Position numbers and translations under genes: made by a program. Below the pieces are notes generated by a model that was not told the DNA's origin, made no database searches, and worked only from the letters and a program-made list of their open reading frames with translations. This document shows, piece after piece, positions 26,038 to 34,317 of a stretch of DNA of 64,000 nt. Location: contig DJYC01000080.1 of NCBI GenBank assembly GCA_002448445.1, forward strand, positions 65,355 through 129,354, given 5' to 3'. Every line of letters begins with the position of its first letter. Positions within the stretch are counted from its first letter, which is position 1. The stretch is from Treponema sp. UBA6988 (GTDB lineage Bacteria > Spirochaetota > Spirochaetia > Treponematales > Treponemataceae).

Positions 26038-27402
26038 CTATTCCGACTTTGCGGCTCCGGGGAGGCCTATATCCTTTCTGTAGAACATGTTTTCGAATTT
26101 GATTTGCTCCATTGCTTTGTAAGCACCTTTCCAGGCAGCTTCGAAGGTGTCGCTGTAGCATGAGCAGGCAAGTACGCGTCCACCGCTGGTTACAAGTCCG
26201 GTAGAACCTGCAGGCAGTGGGTTTGGATGGCGGCGGTCTGCAATTGCACCGGCAATGAATACCTTTGCTCCAATTTCTGCCACGCGCTCTTTTTCCATAA
26301 GGATTGGAATGCCTTTCTGGTATTCGCGGGGATAGCCTCCGCTTACGGCAACAGGTGCTACGACAAAGCCTTTTTTCCAGGCAAACTTAAAGTCTTTTAG
26401 GCTACCGTCGCTTATGGCCTTGCACATTGCAGCAAAGTCAAAGTCCATGAGCGGAAGAACCGCCTGTGTTTCCGGATCACCAAGGCGCACGTTGTATTCA
26501 AGGCACTTGGGTCCGTCTTTTGTTAGCATTAGACCAAAGAAGATAAAGCCGCGGTAGTCGTATTTTTCTGCAATAAGGCCTTTAAGGGTTGGCTCAAGGA
26601 TGTTTTTGTTGAACTGCTCAAGGATTTCTGGAGTTACGTCGCTTACAGGGCTTATTGCACCCATTCCGCCGGTATTGGGGCCCTTTGCTCCGTCGCATAG
26701 CCTCTTGTGGTCACGGGCACTCTGGAAAGGAACAATAACGGCTTTTCCCTCTTTTGCAAATTCCGGGGTTACGCTTACAGCCGCAAGAATTGAAATTTCG
26801 TCTCCTGTAAGATATTCCTCGATTACGAGCTTGTTTCCTGCTTCACCAACGCTGTGGTTTTCCATAAGGTCCACAACCGCATTCTTGGCATCGTCCAGGG
26901 TCTTTGCTACAACAACACCCTTTCCGGCTGCAAGGCCGTCCGCTTTGATTACGATTGGGGCACCCTCTTTTTCCACGTAGGCAAGGGCTTCTTTTTCGTC
27001 AGTAAAAGTGCGGCTCTTTGCGCATGCCACACCGTACTTGTTCATAAAATCTTTGGCAAGGTCTTTGCTTGCTTCCAGCTGGGCGGCATCGTGTTTTGCC
27101 CCGACCGTTGGAATTCCTGCATTCCAAAAAGCGTCTGCAATTCCTTCTGCAAGGGGATTTTCCGGGCCAACCACAACAAGGTCGCATCCTTCGTGTTTTG
27201 CAACCTGAACATAGGCACCGTTCTTATCCGATTTGTTCTGTATGTAATCAGTCTGGGATATGTCCACGTTTACGCATTTGTCTTCAAAAGCTGTTCCACC
27301 GTTTCCGGGAACGCATACCACAGATTCAACCAAATTACTCTGGGCCAGTTTCCAAGCAATTGCATGCTCGCGGCCACCATTACCAACAACAAGTACTTTC
27401 AT
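26038..27402 (-). CDS. purD: Phosphoribosylamine-glycine ligase
   Basis: 454 aa, a little longer than the usual 420-430. The N-terminal domain begins VLVVGNGGREHAIAWKL; the ATP-grasp domain has IVIKADGLAAGKGVVV, FQSARDHKRLCDGAKGPNTGGMGAISP and LEYNVRLGDPETQ, all diagnostic. It joins glycine to phosphoribosylamine with ATP, the second step of purine synthesis. About 20 extra residues lie in the region around KNKSDKNGAYVQ (about 57-66) and the C-terminus (GLPGAAKSE). It stands alone, without other pur genes. Confidence 0.96.
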   Translation of the reverse strand: MKVLVVGNGGREHAIAWKLAQSNLVESVVCVPGNGGTAFEDKCVNVDISQTDYIQNKSDKNGAYVQVAKHEGCDLVVVGPENPLAEGIADAFWNAGIPTVGAKHDAAQLEASKDLAKDFMNKYGVACAKSRTFTDEKEALAYVEKEGAPIVIKADGLAAGKGVVVAKTLDDAKNAVVDLMENHSVGEAGNKLVIEEYLTGDEISILAAVSVTPEFAKEGKAVIVPFQSARDHKRLCDGAKGPNTGGMGAISPVSDVTPEILEQFNKNILEPTLKGLIAEKYDYRGFIFFGLMLTKDGPKCLEYNVRLGDPETQAVLPLMDFDFAAMCKAISDGSLKDFKFAWKKGFVVAPVAVSGGYPREYQKGIPILMEKERVAEIGAKVFIAGAIADRRHPNPLPAGSTGLVTSGGRVLACSCYSDTFEAAWKGAYKAMEQIKFENMFYRKDIGLPGAAKSE

Positions 27403-27441
27403 ACGGCTATATTATGATAAAGACAACGAATTTTCAAGCAG

Positions 27442-27550
27442 TAAAAATCTTTGCTGCTCTCAGGGAAAGTTGCACCATGAAACGGCTTCCGCGCTACGCT
27501 TGTGCAGAATGTTTCATGGTGCAACTTTCCCTTACGCAGCAAAAATTTTA
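27442..27550. repeat. Long perfect hairpin element
   Basis: Arms 27463-27483 and 27511-27531 are exact 21-bp reverse complements. The stem continues outwards as TTTGCTGC (27450-27457) against GCAGCAAA (27536-27543), with small internal loops, then T/A-rich ends. The 27-nt loop is GC-rich. It lies between purD and the DUF1508 gene, both read leftwards. No second copy was found in the window. Confidence 0.8.
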
Positions 27551-27572
27551 TTGCAAACATAGAAATAAGGAT

Positions 27573-27606
27573 AAAAAAAACAGGTTCCCGGTGGGGAGCC
27601 TGTTCT
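27573..27606 (-). terminator. Rho-independent terminator of the DUF1508 gene
   Basis: Read on the minus strand, GAACAGGCTCCCC and GGGAACCTGTT form a stem with a short CACC-type loop, followed by eight T residues. It lies about 20 nt after the stop codon of the gene at 27627. Confidence 0.85.
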
Positions 27607-27626
27607 CTTGAAGTGATAAGCTGCGC

Positions 27627-28118
27627 TTATTTTTTTGCGCACTTTCTTCCGCAAGCTTTTGCTTTTGGAGCAGCAGCTTTAGCTGGTTTTGCAGCCTTTT
27701 CTGCCTTAGGTGCCTTTGCTACCTTCTTTGCAGCGGGGGCTTTCTTTTCTTCAACTGTCTCGTCTACAATCTGTGAATCCGCATTTTTCTTTATGGAAGC
27801 AATTCCGTTCTTGCAGGCATCGCGTGTCTTGTAACCTTCGCCCGAACCAACAATCTGTCCGTTGCGTGCAATAAGACGGAAGCGGTATTCCTTTTTCTTG
27901 TCCAAATAAAGTTCATACTTTGGCTTGCTTTCTGCTTTATATCCAGCAACAGTCTGATCCTCTACAGGAGAGTCTGCAATGCGCTGAATACTTGCAATGC
28001 CTTTCTTGCAGGTAGCCTTTGTCTTGTAAACCTGCGAAGTAAGAACAACCTCTCCGTTTCCGGCAACCAAGTTGAATTTTACACCTGTCTTTGCTTTACT
28101 GACTACAAATTTTCCCAT
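27627..28118 (-). CDS. DUF1508 (YegP-like) tandem-domain protein with Lys/Ala-rich tail
   Basis: 163 aa. Two DUF1508 repeats are visible: residues 1-58 (FVVSKAKTGVKFNLVAGNGE, KKGIASIQ) and about 66-120 (YELYLDKKKEYRFRLIARNG, KNGIASIK). The tail, from about 125, is made of Ala, Lys and Pro and resembles histone-H1-like tails; it ends CGRKCAKK. The function of DUF1508 is unknown. The basic tail suggests nucleic-acid contact, which is inference. GAGGTGA just upstream is a very strong ribosome binding site, so expression may be high. It has its own terminator. Confidence 0.88.
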   Translation of the reverse strand: MGKFVVSKAKTGVKFNLVAGNGEVVLTSQVYKTKATCKKGIASIQRIADSPVEDQTVAGYKAESKPKYELYLDKKKEYRFRLIARNGQIVGSGEGYKTRDACKNGIASIKKNADSQIVDETVEEKKAPAAKKVAKAPKAEKAAKPAKAAAPKAKACGRKCAKK

Positions 28119-28140
28119 CCGTTCACCTCTCGATATTGTT

Positions 28141-28182
28141 GGCTTACGCCATTTAGCTTACGCCGTATAGCTTATGCCTCCA
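28141..28182. repeat. Short imperfect tandem repeat
   Basis: Three copies of a 14-15-bp unit, about GCTTACGCCRTWTA, lie in the leader region of the DUF1508 gene. They could be part of the promoter region or a slippage product. Confidence 0.4.
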
Positions 28183-28288
28183 GGCTGCACCCAAAGAAGT
28201 TATCAGGAACAACCCTTATTACCATTAGTATAAAACAGCTTTTTTGATTACGCAAATTTTATTTTCTTTTTTTATCAAGAAATATTCA

Positions 28289-30109
28289 TCATGTTGTCTT
28301 GTAGTCCTTAAGCAAGCCCATGACCTCTTCGGAAATCTGATTGTTCTTCTTTGCCGAATCACTTGATTTTTCCGCATCACTAGAAATCATGAATATGGAA
28401 TCAGCCGCACGCTGGGAAAGCTCCTTGATGTTCTGAGCCTCCGAGCGCAAAGTTTCAATTCCGGAGAATACCACTTCGTTGTGCCGCTTCATGTTAACGG
28501 ATTCTTCCTGGATTGCCTGGGATGAAGCCTTTATTACCGCCATTGAATCAAGCATGCTCTTTGTTCCAAGCTGCTGCTCGTCAATTCCTCCGTGAACTTC
28601 CTGAAGCATCTTTTCAATCTCGCGGATCTTCTTTGTAACGTTCTCAAAAGACTTGGTGCTAAGGTTGGAAGAACGCACAATGTCGTTGATAATATCGTTA
28701 ATAGTGTTGATAAGCTCGTTAATAGACTGGGACTGCTTTGAAGAGTTTTCCGCAAGCATACGGATTTCCTGGGCAACAACGGCAAAACCTTTTCCTGCTT
28801 CACCTGCATGGGCCGCTTCAATAGACGCGTTCATAGCAAGAAGGTTGGTACGCTGGGAAATGTCGTCAATAACCTTGTTTGCATTTGAAAGGTTGGAAGA
28901 CTGCTCCACAATCTGGTGAACCTTCTGCGATACAGCCTGCTGGTCTCTGCGGCCAGTTTCCGCATCCTGAACAAGCAGGTTATAGTTCTGGTAGATCTTG
29001 TTTACGTTCTTGTCTATGCTGTCCGTGTTTCCAGAAAGCTCTTCTACCGTAGCGGCAAAATTTGTAATCGTATCCGTCTGGGTAGAAATCTTTCCGTTAA
29101 GCAGGTTAACAGAATCGTTAAGGCGCTGTGTGCTTTCAAAAACGGAATTTACGCTTTCACTCTGGATTGCGGCCTTAGAGTCAATCGCTTCTATGGCACT
29201 TTCCGCAATGCTAACAGAATCCTTGGTGTTGTTTGTGTTTGATTCTACTTCGCGTCCTGTAGAGCCAAGGGCCTGCACGGAAGACTTAAGCGTAGAAACA
29301 AGGTTAAGCAGGGTCTTGTTAAGCATGTTGCAGCTCTTGGCAAGGTCACCAATTTCATCATCATTACCAACAGGAATCTGGTGCGAAAGGTCAGCCTTAC
29401 CGGATGCAATGTCCGAAACATGTGAAGAAATATTCCTTACGCGGCCAAAAATCTTGTTTGTGGTATAGGAAAGAACAGTTATAAGACAGGCAAGCAGGAT
29501 AAGCGTTATGACAATGGAAACGAGTATGCTTCTCGTGATTGTGCCCATGATTGAATTTGCATCAAAGTCTGCACCAACAATACCGACTATCTCGCCCTTT
29601 GCATTTTTAATAGGGGCATATACGCTGCTTGTCCATCCCCATTCATCCTGCCTCTGAAGGCCGGAACTTTCTATGGTGCCATCGCGCATGGTCTTAAAGG
29701 GAGCATCGCCGTAGCTTGAAATGTCCTCTTCCGTACCAAGCGGCGAAAAGTTATCCGTATCGCTGGGGTCGCAGCTGCCGTCTACAACATAGACATAAAC
29801 CGTACCTTCTTTTGGAACCATTGTATAAAGATATTTGCAGTTTGTGGCAGACTTAAGCTTAAAAAGCTCAACGCGCAGGTTTTCGTAATACCTGTCTTTT
29901 TCGTTTAGCGTCCTTGAAAGCTCAAGGAATTTGTCGGGGTCAACAATTGCGGCAGCCCTTTTTGCAATAGGAATACCCGCTTCCCTCGTAATCTTATGGC
30001 TAAGGTTCAGAATGGCGGAAACACTTACAATGGCCATTATCGTAAAAGAAATAAAAAGAAAAACAGCAGAAAATATAATAGTCTTAAATTTCAACGACAA
30101 ATTGTTCAT
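28289..30109 (-). CDS. Methyl-accepting chemotaxis protein
   Basis: 606 aa from the ATG at 30109 (MNNLSLKFKTIIF); an ATG at 30145 is possible and neither has a good ribosome binding site. Order: membrane segment about 9-31, periplasmic Cache-like sensor about 32-190, membrane segment about 195-217 (VITLILLACLITVL), HAMP, then a long coiled signalling domain with the hairpin tip RTNLLAMNASIEAAHAGEAGKGFAVVA conserved in all receptors. It senses a small molecule and controls CheA. No che genes are adjacent. No C-terminal CheR-binding pentapeptide is seen. Confidence 0.93.
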   Translation of the reverse strand: MNNLSLKFKTIIFSAVFLFISFTIMAIVSVSAILNLSHKITREAGIPIAKRAAAIVDPDKFLELSRTLNEKDRYYENLRVELFKLKSATNCKYLYTMVPKEGTVYVYVVDGSCDPSDTDNFSPLGTEEDISSYGDAPFKTMRDGTIESSGLQRQDEWGWTSSVYAPIKNAKGEIVGIVGADFDANSIMGTITRSILVSIVITLILLACLITVLSYTTNKIFGRVRNISSHVSDIASGKADLSHQIPVGNDDEIGDLAKSCNMLNKTLLNLVSTLKSSVQALGSTGREVESNTNNTKDSVSIAESAIEAIDSKAAIQSESVNSVFESTQRLNDSVNLLNGKISTQTDTITNFAATVEELSGNTDSIDKNVNKIYQNYNLLVQDAETGRRDQQAVSQKVHQIVEQSSNLSNANKVIDDISQRTNLLAMNASIEAAHAGEAGKGFAVVAQEIRMLAENSSKQSQSINELINTINDIINDIVRSSNLSTKSFENVTKKIREIEKMLQEVHGGIDEQQLGTKSMLDSMAVIKASSQAIQEESVNMKRHNEVVFSGIETLRSEAQNIKELSQRAADSIFMISSDAEKSSDSAKKNNQISEEVMGLLKDYKTT

Positions 30110-30217
30110 AAGGTTAATTTTACCATCTTTTATTAAATTTGTCATTATTTTTTTTAATTTTTGGCGGCAGTGCCTTTTTGCAGCTTGTGCTTCCATGCTG
30201 CCATTTTGTGCCTATAC

Positions 30218-30305
30218 GAGGGCGCTTGCGGGGTTCCGTGGGACCCTACCCACTCCATTGCTGCCGCAACCCGCCTCCGGCGGGCCCCTCCAGTGCCTGC
30301 CGTGC
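30218..30305 (-). repeat. Dispersed GC-rich repeat, family 1 variant (copy E)
   Basis: Read on the minus strand it contains GGAGGGGCCCGCC, GGA, GGCGGGTTGCGG, then GCAATGGAG and CGGAACCCCG, as in copy B at 31518-31681. The 3' blocks of the family (GGTAGAGC, ACCGTCC) are absent. It closely resembles 38811-38900. It lies between the two signalling genes. Confidence 0.7.
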
Positions 30306-30323
30306 TTTTTTATGCTACAAATT

Positions 30324-31412
30324 TTAACCCCTGGCACAGTTCCTGCCATCTTCCTTTGCTCGGTAAAGGGCGCCGTCTGCGTCACGGATGTGCTTTTCGT
30401 AGTCAAAAGGAACCTTTGCTTCAAAGTGGGTAAAGCCCACGCTTATTGTTACGGTTTTAGCAGGAGCCTCTGGAGAGTCAAAGGGAATGTTAAGCTCCCT
30501 TACCGCAGCACACAGCCTGTTTGCGGCCTCCTCCAGCTCAGAAGCGGAAAGACTGCCGTTAATCCCGCAGAATTCCTCGCCTCCGTACCTAAAAAACTTA
30601 AAGTCATTGCTTTCGCCAAACTTTGCAAGGAAACTTCCCAGCGCAGAAAGGCATGCATCCCCTGCCTGGTGGCCGTAAGTGTCGTTAAAGAGCTTGAACT
30701 TGTCTATGTCCATCATAAAGATGCCGGTAACAGGAGGCAATTTTCCCTCGGAAACCTGGTTCAGCGTGTCAAAAAGCATGCGGCGGTTGGAAAGCCCCGT
30801 AAGCGCATCGGTATTCCGCTCATGGTCAAGGATTCTGTTAACGTCAAACCTGCGGAGCGTTATGGAGCGAAGGCCCGTTCCCAATATTGAGCCTATGATA
30901 AAAAATGACGCGCTGTCTATAATGTCTGCCGGCCAGACTTCGCGCACCTTAAAGTTTACGGCAACAAAAATATTGGCAAGGCAAACCCCAAGGCAAAAGA
31001 GGCTTACGCGGTAGGAGCGGTCTATGAGCATGACGGGATAAACTGTAAGAAAGCAGATGGCCGTAACAAATTCCCTGGTATTGCTCCTCTTAAAATTGAC
31101 GAAGATAGAAAAGCCCGCCAAAAAAACAAAGAATATGTAAAGGAAAACCTGGGGGCAGCGGGAAACCGCCCGCTTAAACAACTGAATCAGAAGCCGAATT
31201 GCAATGGTAAGCAAAGCAAAGAGAATATAGATGAATTTTATGGGTGTTTCTGAAAATGGGGGAATCGAAAAGAAAATGAGCAGCAGGCTAACGCCAACGG
31301 AAACATTAAGACAGAGCCTAAGCAACATGTATTCAAACATGTTTATAGAGACCTTGTTTTTTTCAAAAAGTTCCTTTTCGTCCGGCGGGAACAAAAAATT
31401 CAAAAAGCCCAT
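30324..31412 (-). CDS. Membrane-bound GGDEF diguanylate cyclase
   Basis: 362 aa. A short cytoplasmic start is followed by about six membrane segments (about 28-185), then a linker (RRFDVNRILDHERNTDALTGL) and a GGDEF domain with DKFKLFNDTYGH, the active-site YGGEEF and SVGFTHF. It should make c-di-GMP at the inner membrane. The membrane part resembles no sensor I can name. It is read leftwards, with the chemotaxis receptor gene about 215 bp downstream. Confidence 0.9.
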   Translation of the reverse strand: MGFLNFLFPPDEKELFEKNKVSINMFEYMLLRLCLNVSVGVSLLLIFFSIPPFSETPIKFIYILFALLTIAIRLLIQLFKRAVSRCPQVFLYIFFVFLAGFSIFVNFKRSNTREFVTAICFLTVYPVMLIDRSYRVSLFCLGVCLANIFVAVNFKVREVWPADIIDSASFFIIGSILGTGLRSITLRRFDVNRILDHERNTDALTGLSNRRMLFDTLNQVSEGKLPPVTGIFMMDIDKFKLFNDTYGHQAGDACLSALGSFLAKFGESNDFKFFRYGGEEFCGINGSLSASELEEAANRLCAAVRELNIPFDSPEAPAKTVTISVGFTHFEAKVPFDYEKHIRDADGALYRAKEDGRNCARG

Positions 31413-31517
31413 AATATATGCCTTTATCCATTATATTAAAATAAACCAAAATCTTTCAAGAGACATGCAGGCAATCCGCTAAAAAAAATGAATCGTAAAA
31501 ATGCGCGCCCCAAGCAA

Positions 31518-31681
31518 GCTACGCCGCCGTGGAGGGGCCCGCCGGAGGCGGGTTGCGGCAGCAATGGAGGGGAAGGGGCCCCGGAACCCCGGAAGGGCGG
31601 TGACGCAGAGGCATGCCAGCCGAATTAGCCAAAAAATGTATGGTAGAGCAATTAGGACTTTCGTCCTTAAAAGTACCGTCC
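31518..31681 (+). repeat. Dispersed GC-rich repeat, family 1 (copy B)
   Basis: Complete copy: TACGCCGCC and GGAGGGGC, a variable hairpin CCCGCC/GGCGGG, GCAATGGAGG, CGGAACCCCGGAA, GGCGGTGACGCA, GAATTAGCC, GGTAGAGC, and ACCGTCC at the end. An extra GGACTTTCGTCC hairpin lies before ACCGTCC. Together with AT-rich flanks it occupies the 341-bp gap between the GGDEF gene and the protease gene; no gene is seen there. Confidence 0.8.
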
Positions 31682-31753
31682 TAAAAACACCGCCAAAATT
31701 TAATCCCGGCAAAATAATTGTGCTAAATTAAAAAGTCTGCTATATTTCATTCC

Positions 31754-33142
31754 ATGGATTTTAAAAACCCCTTCGTCATAATCTTTATTGCAGGAACACT
31801 TTTTAAATTTCTTCTGGACACAATCCTTGAATTTATTGACTACAAATTCCGCCAAAAGCACGGCCTGGAAATTCCCTCGGAGCTAGAAGGCCTTGTAGAC
31901 GGGCCAACTCTAAAAAAAACCTGCGCCTACGAAAACGCAAACTATTTTTCCGGCATTCCCTACAGCCTGCTTAGTCTTGCCCTTACCTTTGCCCTTGTCT
32001 TTTCGCTTTACTTTGTTTTTTGCTACGAAAAGAGTCTTTCCATAGCAAATGGCAACTCATACCTTACAATCCTTCTTTTTGCCCTGTTTGTTAGCATTCC
32101 TTCCATAATACTTTCCATTCCTTTTGAGCTTTACGATGAATTCAAAATAGAAAAGAAATTCGGCTTTTCCAACATGACTTTGGGCATGTGGCTGCTGGAC
32201 CAGCTAAAGTCCCTTGTAATAGGCCTTGTCCTTGGAGTGCCCCTTATCCTTGTTGCAGTTGCGCTTATGAACCATATTGAACACTGGTGGTTCTTCCTTG
32301 GCTCTGTATACATTGCATTCAGTCTGGCCGTTTCCTACATTTACCCGGTTTTGATTGCGCCTGTCTTTAACAAATTTACCCCTCTGGAAGATGGAGAGCT
32401 AAGGGAAAGGCTTTTTGCCCTGCTGGAAAAATGCGGCTTTAAGGCTTCGGGCATATTCGTAATGGACGCATCCCGCCGCAGTTCCCACAGCAATGCCTAC
32501 TTTACAGGCTTTGGCAAGAACAAGCGCATAGTCCTCTACGACACTTTGCTAAAGCAGCTTACCACTGACGAAATAGAAGCCGTCCTTGGCCACGAGCTGG
32601 GGCATTTTAAGAAGCACCACATCATAAAGCGCATGTGCGTTATGTTCCCGCTGATTTTTGCGTTTTTGTTTGCAGCCTGGCTTTTAATAAAGATTCCGTC
32701 ACTTTATTCAGGCTTTGGATTTAAGGACATTGACTTTAATGGCTTTGAAGTTAAGGGTTTTGAAGTTAAGGGCTTTTCAGGCAGCACAGCCGCCCTTTTT
32801 GAAGGAGGCAAGTCCATTCCTGCCACTTTGCAGTACATTGGAATCTACCTGCTTTCGCTCATATTCGGTGGCTTCGGGCCAATTTTTAGCCTTATCTCCA
32901 ACACATTCAGCCGCCGCGACGAATTTGAAGCGGACAAATTTGCCGTTACCACCTGTGCCGAAAGAGAAGCACTTGTCTCTGCCCTAATCAAGCTGAACAA
33001 GGAAAACCTTAGCGAGATTCAAGTTCCTGCTATATATAGCATCTTTAACTACAGCCACCCGCCGCTCTTGGAACGCATAAAGGCCATAAAGGCATGCCAC
33101 GGAAATCAATTTTGTGTTCCGCTCCCAGGCAAATCCGTCTGA
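31754..33142 (+). CDS. M48-family CAAX prenyl protease-like metalloprotease
   Basis: 462 aa. An N-terminal membrane part (about 1-205, including an EFKIEKKFGFSNMTLGMW segment typical of the Ste24 N-domain) precedes the zinc protease: HELGH at 280-284 and the third ligand in EFEADKFA. It is an integral membrane protease, related to yeast Ste24. In bacteria the natural substrates are largely unknown. An insert of repeated F-x-G-F-E-V-K-G units (about 325-342) lies between two membrane segments and is encoded by a short tandem DNA repeat at about 32735-32780. No ribosome binding site is seen before the ATG. Confidence 0.92.
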   Translation: MDFKNPFVIIFIAGTLFKFLLDTILEFIDYKFRQKHGLEIPSELEGLVDGPTLKKTCAYENANYFSGIPYSLLSLALTFALVFSLYFVFCYEKSLSIANGNSYLTILLFALFVSIPSIILSIPFELYDEFKIEKKFGFSNMTLGMWLLDQLKSLVIGLVLGVPLILVAVALMNHIEHWWFFLGSVYIAFSLAVSYIYPVLIAPVFNKFTPLEDGELRERLFALLEKCGFKASGIFVMDASRRSSHSNAYFTGFGKNKRIVLYDTLLKQLTTDEIEAVLGHELGHFKKHHIIKRMCVMFPLIFAFLFAAWLLIKIPSLYSGFGFKDIDFNGFEVKGFEVKGFSGSTAALFEGGKSIPATLQYIGIYLLSLIFGGFGPIFSLISNTFSRRDEFEADKFAVTTCAEREALVSALIKLNKENLSEIQVPAIYSIFNYSHPPLLERIKAIKACHGNQFCVPLPGKSV

Positions 33143-33300
33143 AAACCCGCTGTGTCGCGGAATAGGTAATTAAACTCGCTACGCGGCTTGAAGCTACGCT
33201 GCCGGGTACGTTCCGCTCCAATGCGGGTTTTCAGCCGCCTTCGCCTTCCGCTACACACATACACCGTAGCAAGTGCGTACGGTGTACCCGAAGGGAGATT
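33139..33300. repeat. Palindromic element related to repeat family 2
   Basis: CTGAAAACCCGC at 33139-33150 pairs exactly with GCGGGTTTTCAG at 33223-33234. A second perfect hairpin follows: TACACCGTA at 33260-33268 and TACGGTGTA at 33278-33286. The phrase CTGAAAACCCGC followed by GTGTC also starts the element region at 53456. The 335-bp gap between the protease and transporter genes otherwise holds only the promoter of the latter. Confidence 0.65.
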
Positions 33301-33414
33301 TCCGGCTTTTTAGCATAGGAAAAATAAAAAAATTTTGCTTCCGTTGCGCTTCTTTTTATTAACTGTCACCATATTTTATGAAAATAGATTTCTGTGAAAG
33401 CATGCAAAAAACAC

Positions 33415-33470
33415 TCGATTTATTCTTAAATTTGGTGTATACTATTTAGCAAAGACCATTTTGGGGGAAG
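33415..33470 (+). promoter_or_regulatory. Promoter and ribosome binding site of the formate/nitrite transporter gene
   Basis: TCGATT (33415-33420) and TATACT (33438-33443) are 17 bp apart. GGGGGAAG at 33463-33470 is 7 nt before the ATG. Confidence 0.55.
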
Positions 33471-33477
33471 ATAAAAA

Positions 33478-34317
33478 ATGAATTCACCTGCTTCGATTAC
33501 AAATAACTACACAGACATTGCCGAGGCCAAAACCAAACTCCCGCTTGGAAAAATGCTCGTTCTTGGCATTTTTGCCGGAGCATTCATTGCCTTTGGTGCC
33601 ATAGGAAGCCAAATAGCCGCATTCGGCGTACAGCCCGCTGCATTGGGGCGCATGCTTAGCGCAGCAGTCTTCCCAATAGGACTTATGCTTGTCCTTGTTG
33701 CCGGAGCAGAGCTTTTTACCGGTAACTGCCTTATAATCGTTTCTGTCTTAGAAAAGCGGGCAACCCTTTCAGGCCTCTTGCGCAACTGGCTCTTTGTTTA
33801 CCTTGGAAACCTTATTGGCGGAGTTGCAGTTGCAGCCCTTGCTGTTTACGGCCACGTCTTTGACATGTACAACTGCGAGCTTGCAAAGGTTGCTGTAACC
33901 ACAGCCGTAAGCAAAGTAAACCTTGACTTTCTGGATGCATTCATAAAGGGTATCCTCTGCAACGTCCTGGTCTGCGGTGCGGTCTGGGTGTCTTTTGCAG
34001 CGGATGAACTTGCGGGAAAAGTCCTGGCACTCTTCCTTCCAGTTTCGCTTTTTGTACTCTGCGGATTTGAACACTGCGTTGCAAACATGTACTTTGTACC
34101 GGCAGGAATCCTTTCTTCCATTGAATACAAGATTCCAATCGAAAGCATTGGTGCAGTTTCCTTTATGGGCTACGATGTAGAAGGCGCCCTTGCCCTGCTA
34201 CTTAAATTCCTCTACAAAAACCTTCTCCCGGTAACGCTCGGAAACATCTTTGGCGGTGCAATAATTCTGGGACTTGGCTACTGGTTCGTCTACTACCAGA
34301 GCTGCCGCGACAAATAA
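33478..34317 (+). CDS. Formate/nitrite transporter family protein
   Basis: 279 aa with six membrane segments. The FNT signatures are seen: GAELFTGNCLII (about 80-91) and CGFEHCVANMYFVPAG (about 196-211), whose His lies at the centre of the channel. Family members form pentamers that pass formate, nitrite or hydrosulphide. In a fermentative spirochaete, formate export is the likeliest use, but that is inference. Its TAA overlaps the next ATG by one base (TAATG), so the DUF763 gene is probably translationally coupled. Confidence 0.93.
   Translation: MNSPASITNNYTDIAEAKTKLPLGKMLVLGIFAGAFIAFGAIGSQIAAFGVQPAALGRMLSAAVFPIGLMLVLVAGAELFTGNCLIIVSVLEKRATLSGLLRNWLFVYLGNLIGGVAVAALAVYGHVFDMYNCELAKVAVTTAVSKVNLDFLDAFIKGILCNVLVCGAVWVSFAADELAGKVLALFLPVSLFVLCGFEHCVANMYFVPAGILSSIEYKIPIESIGAVSFMGYDVEGALALLLKFLYKNLLPVTLGNIFGGAIILGLGYWFVYYQSCRDK

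Noticed and set aside
27403..27626. Purine riboswitch upstream of purD
   Set aside because: The region before purD's start is AT-rich and short of the conserved three-way-junction core; the hairpin there is a plain inverted repeat.
29931..30890. 319-codon plus-strand frame opposite the receptor and GGDEF genes
   Set aside because: It crosses two real minus-strand genes and repeat copy E; composition is typical of antisense reading.
31479..31731. Open frames on both strands between the GGDEF gene and the protease gene
   Set aside because: They lie entirely in repeat copy B; the same happens in copies C and F, so the frames are a by-product of the GC-rich repeat.
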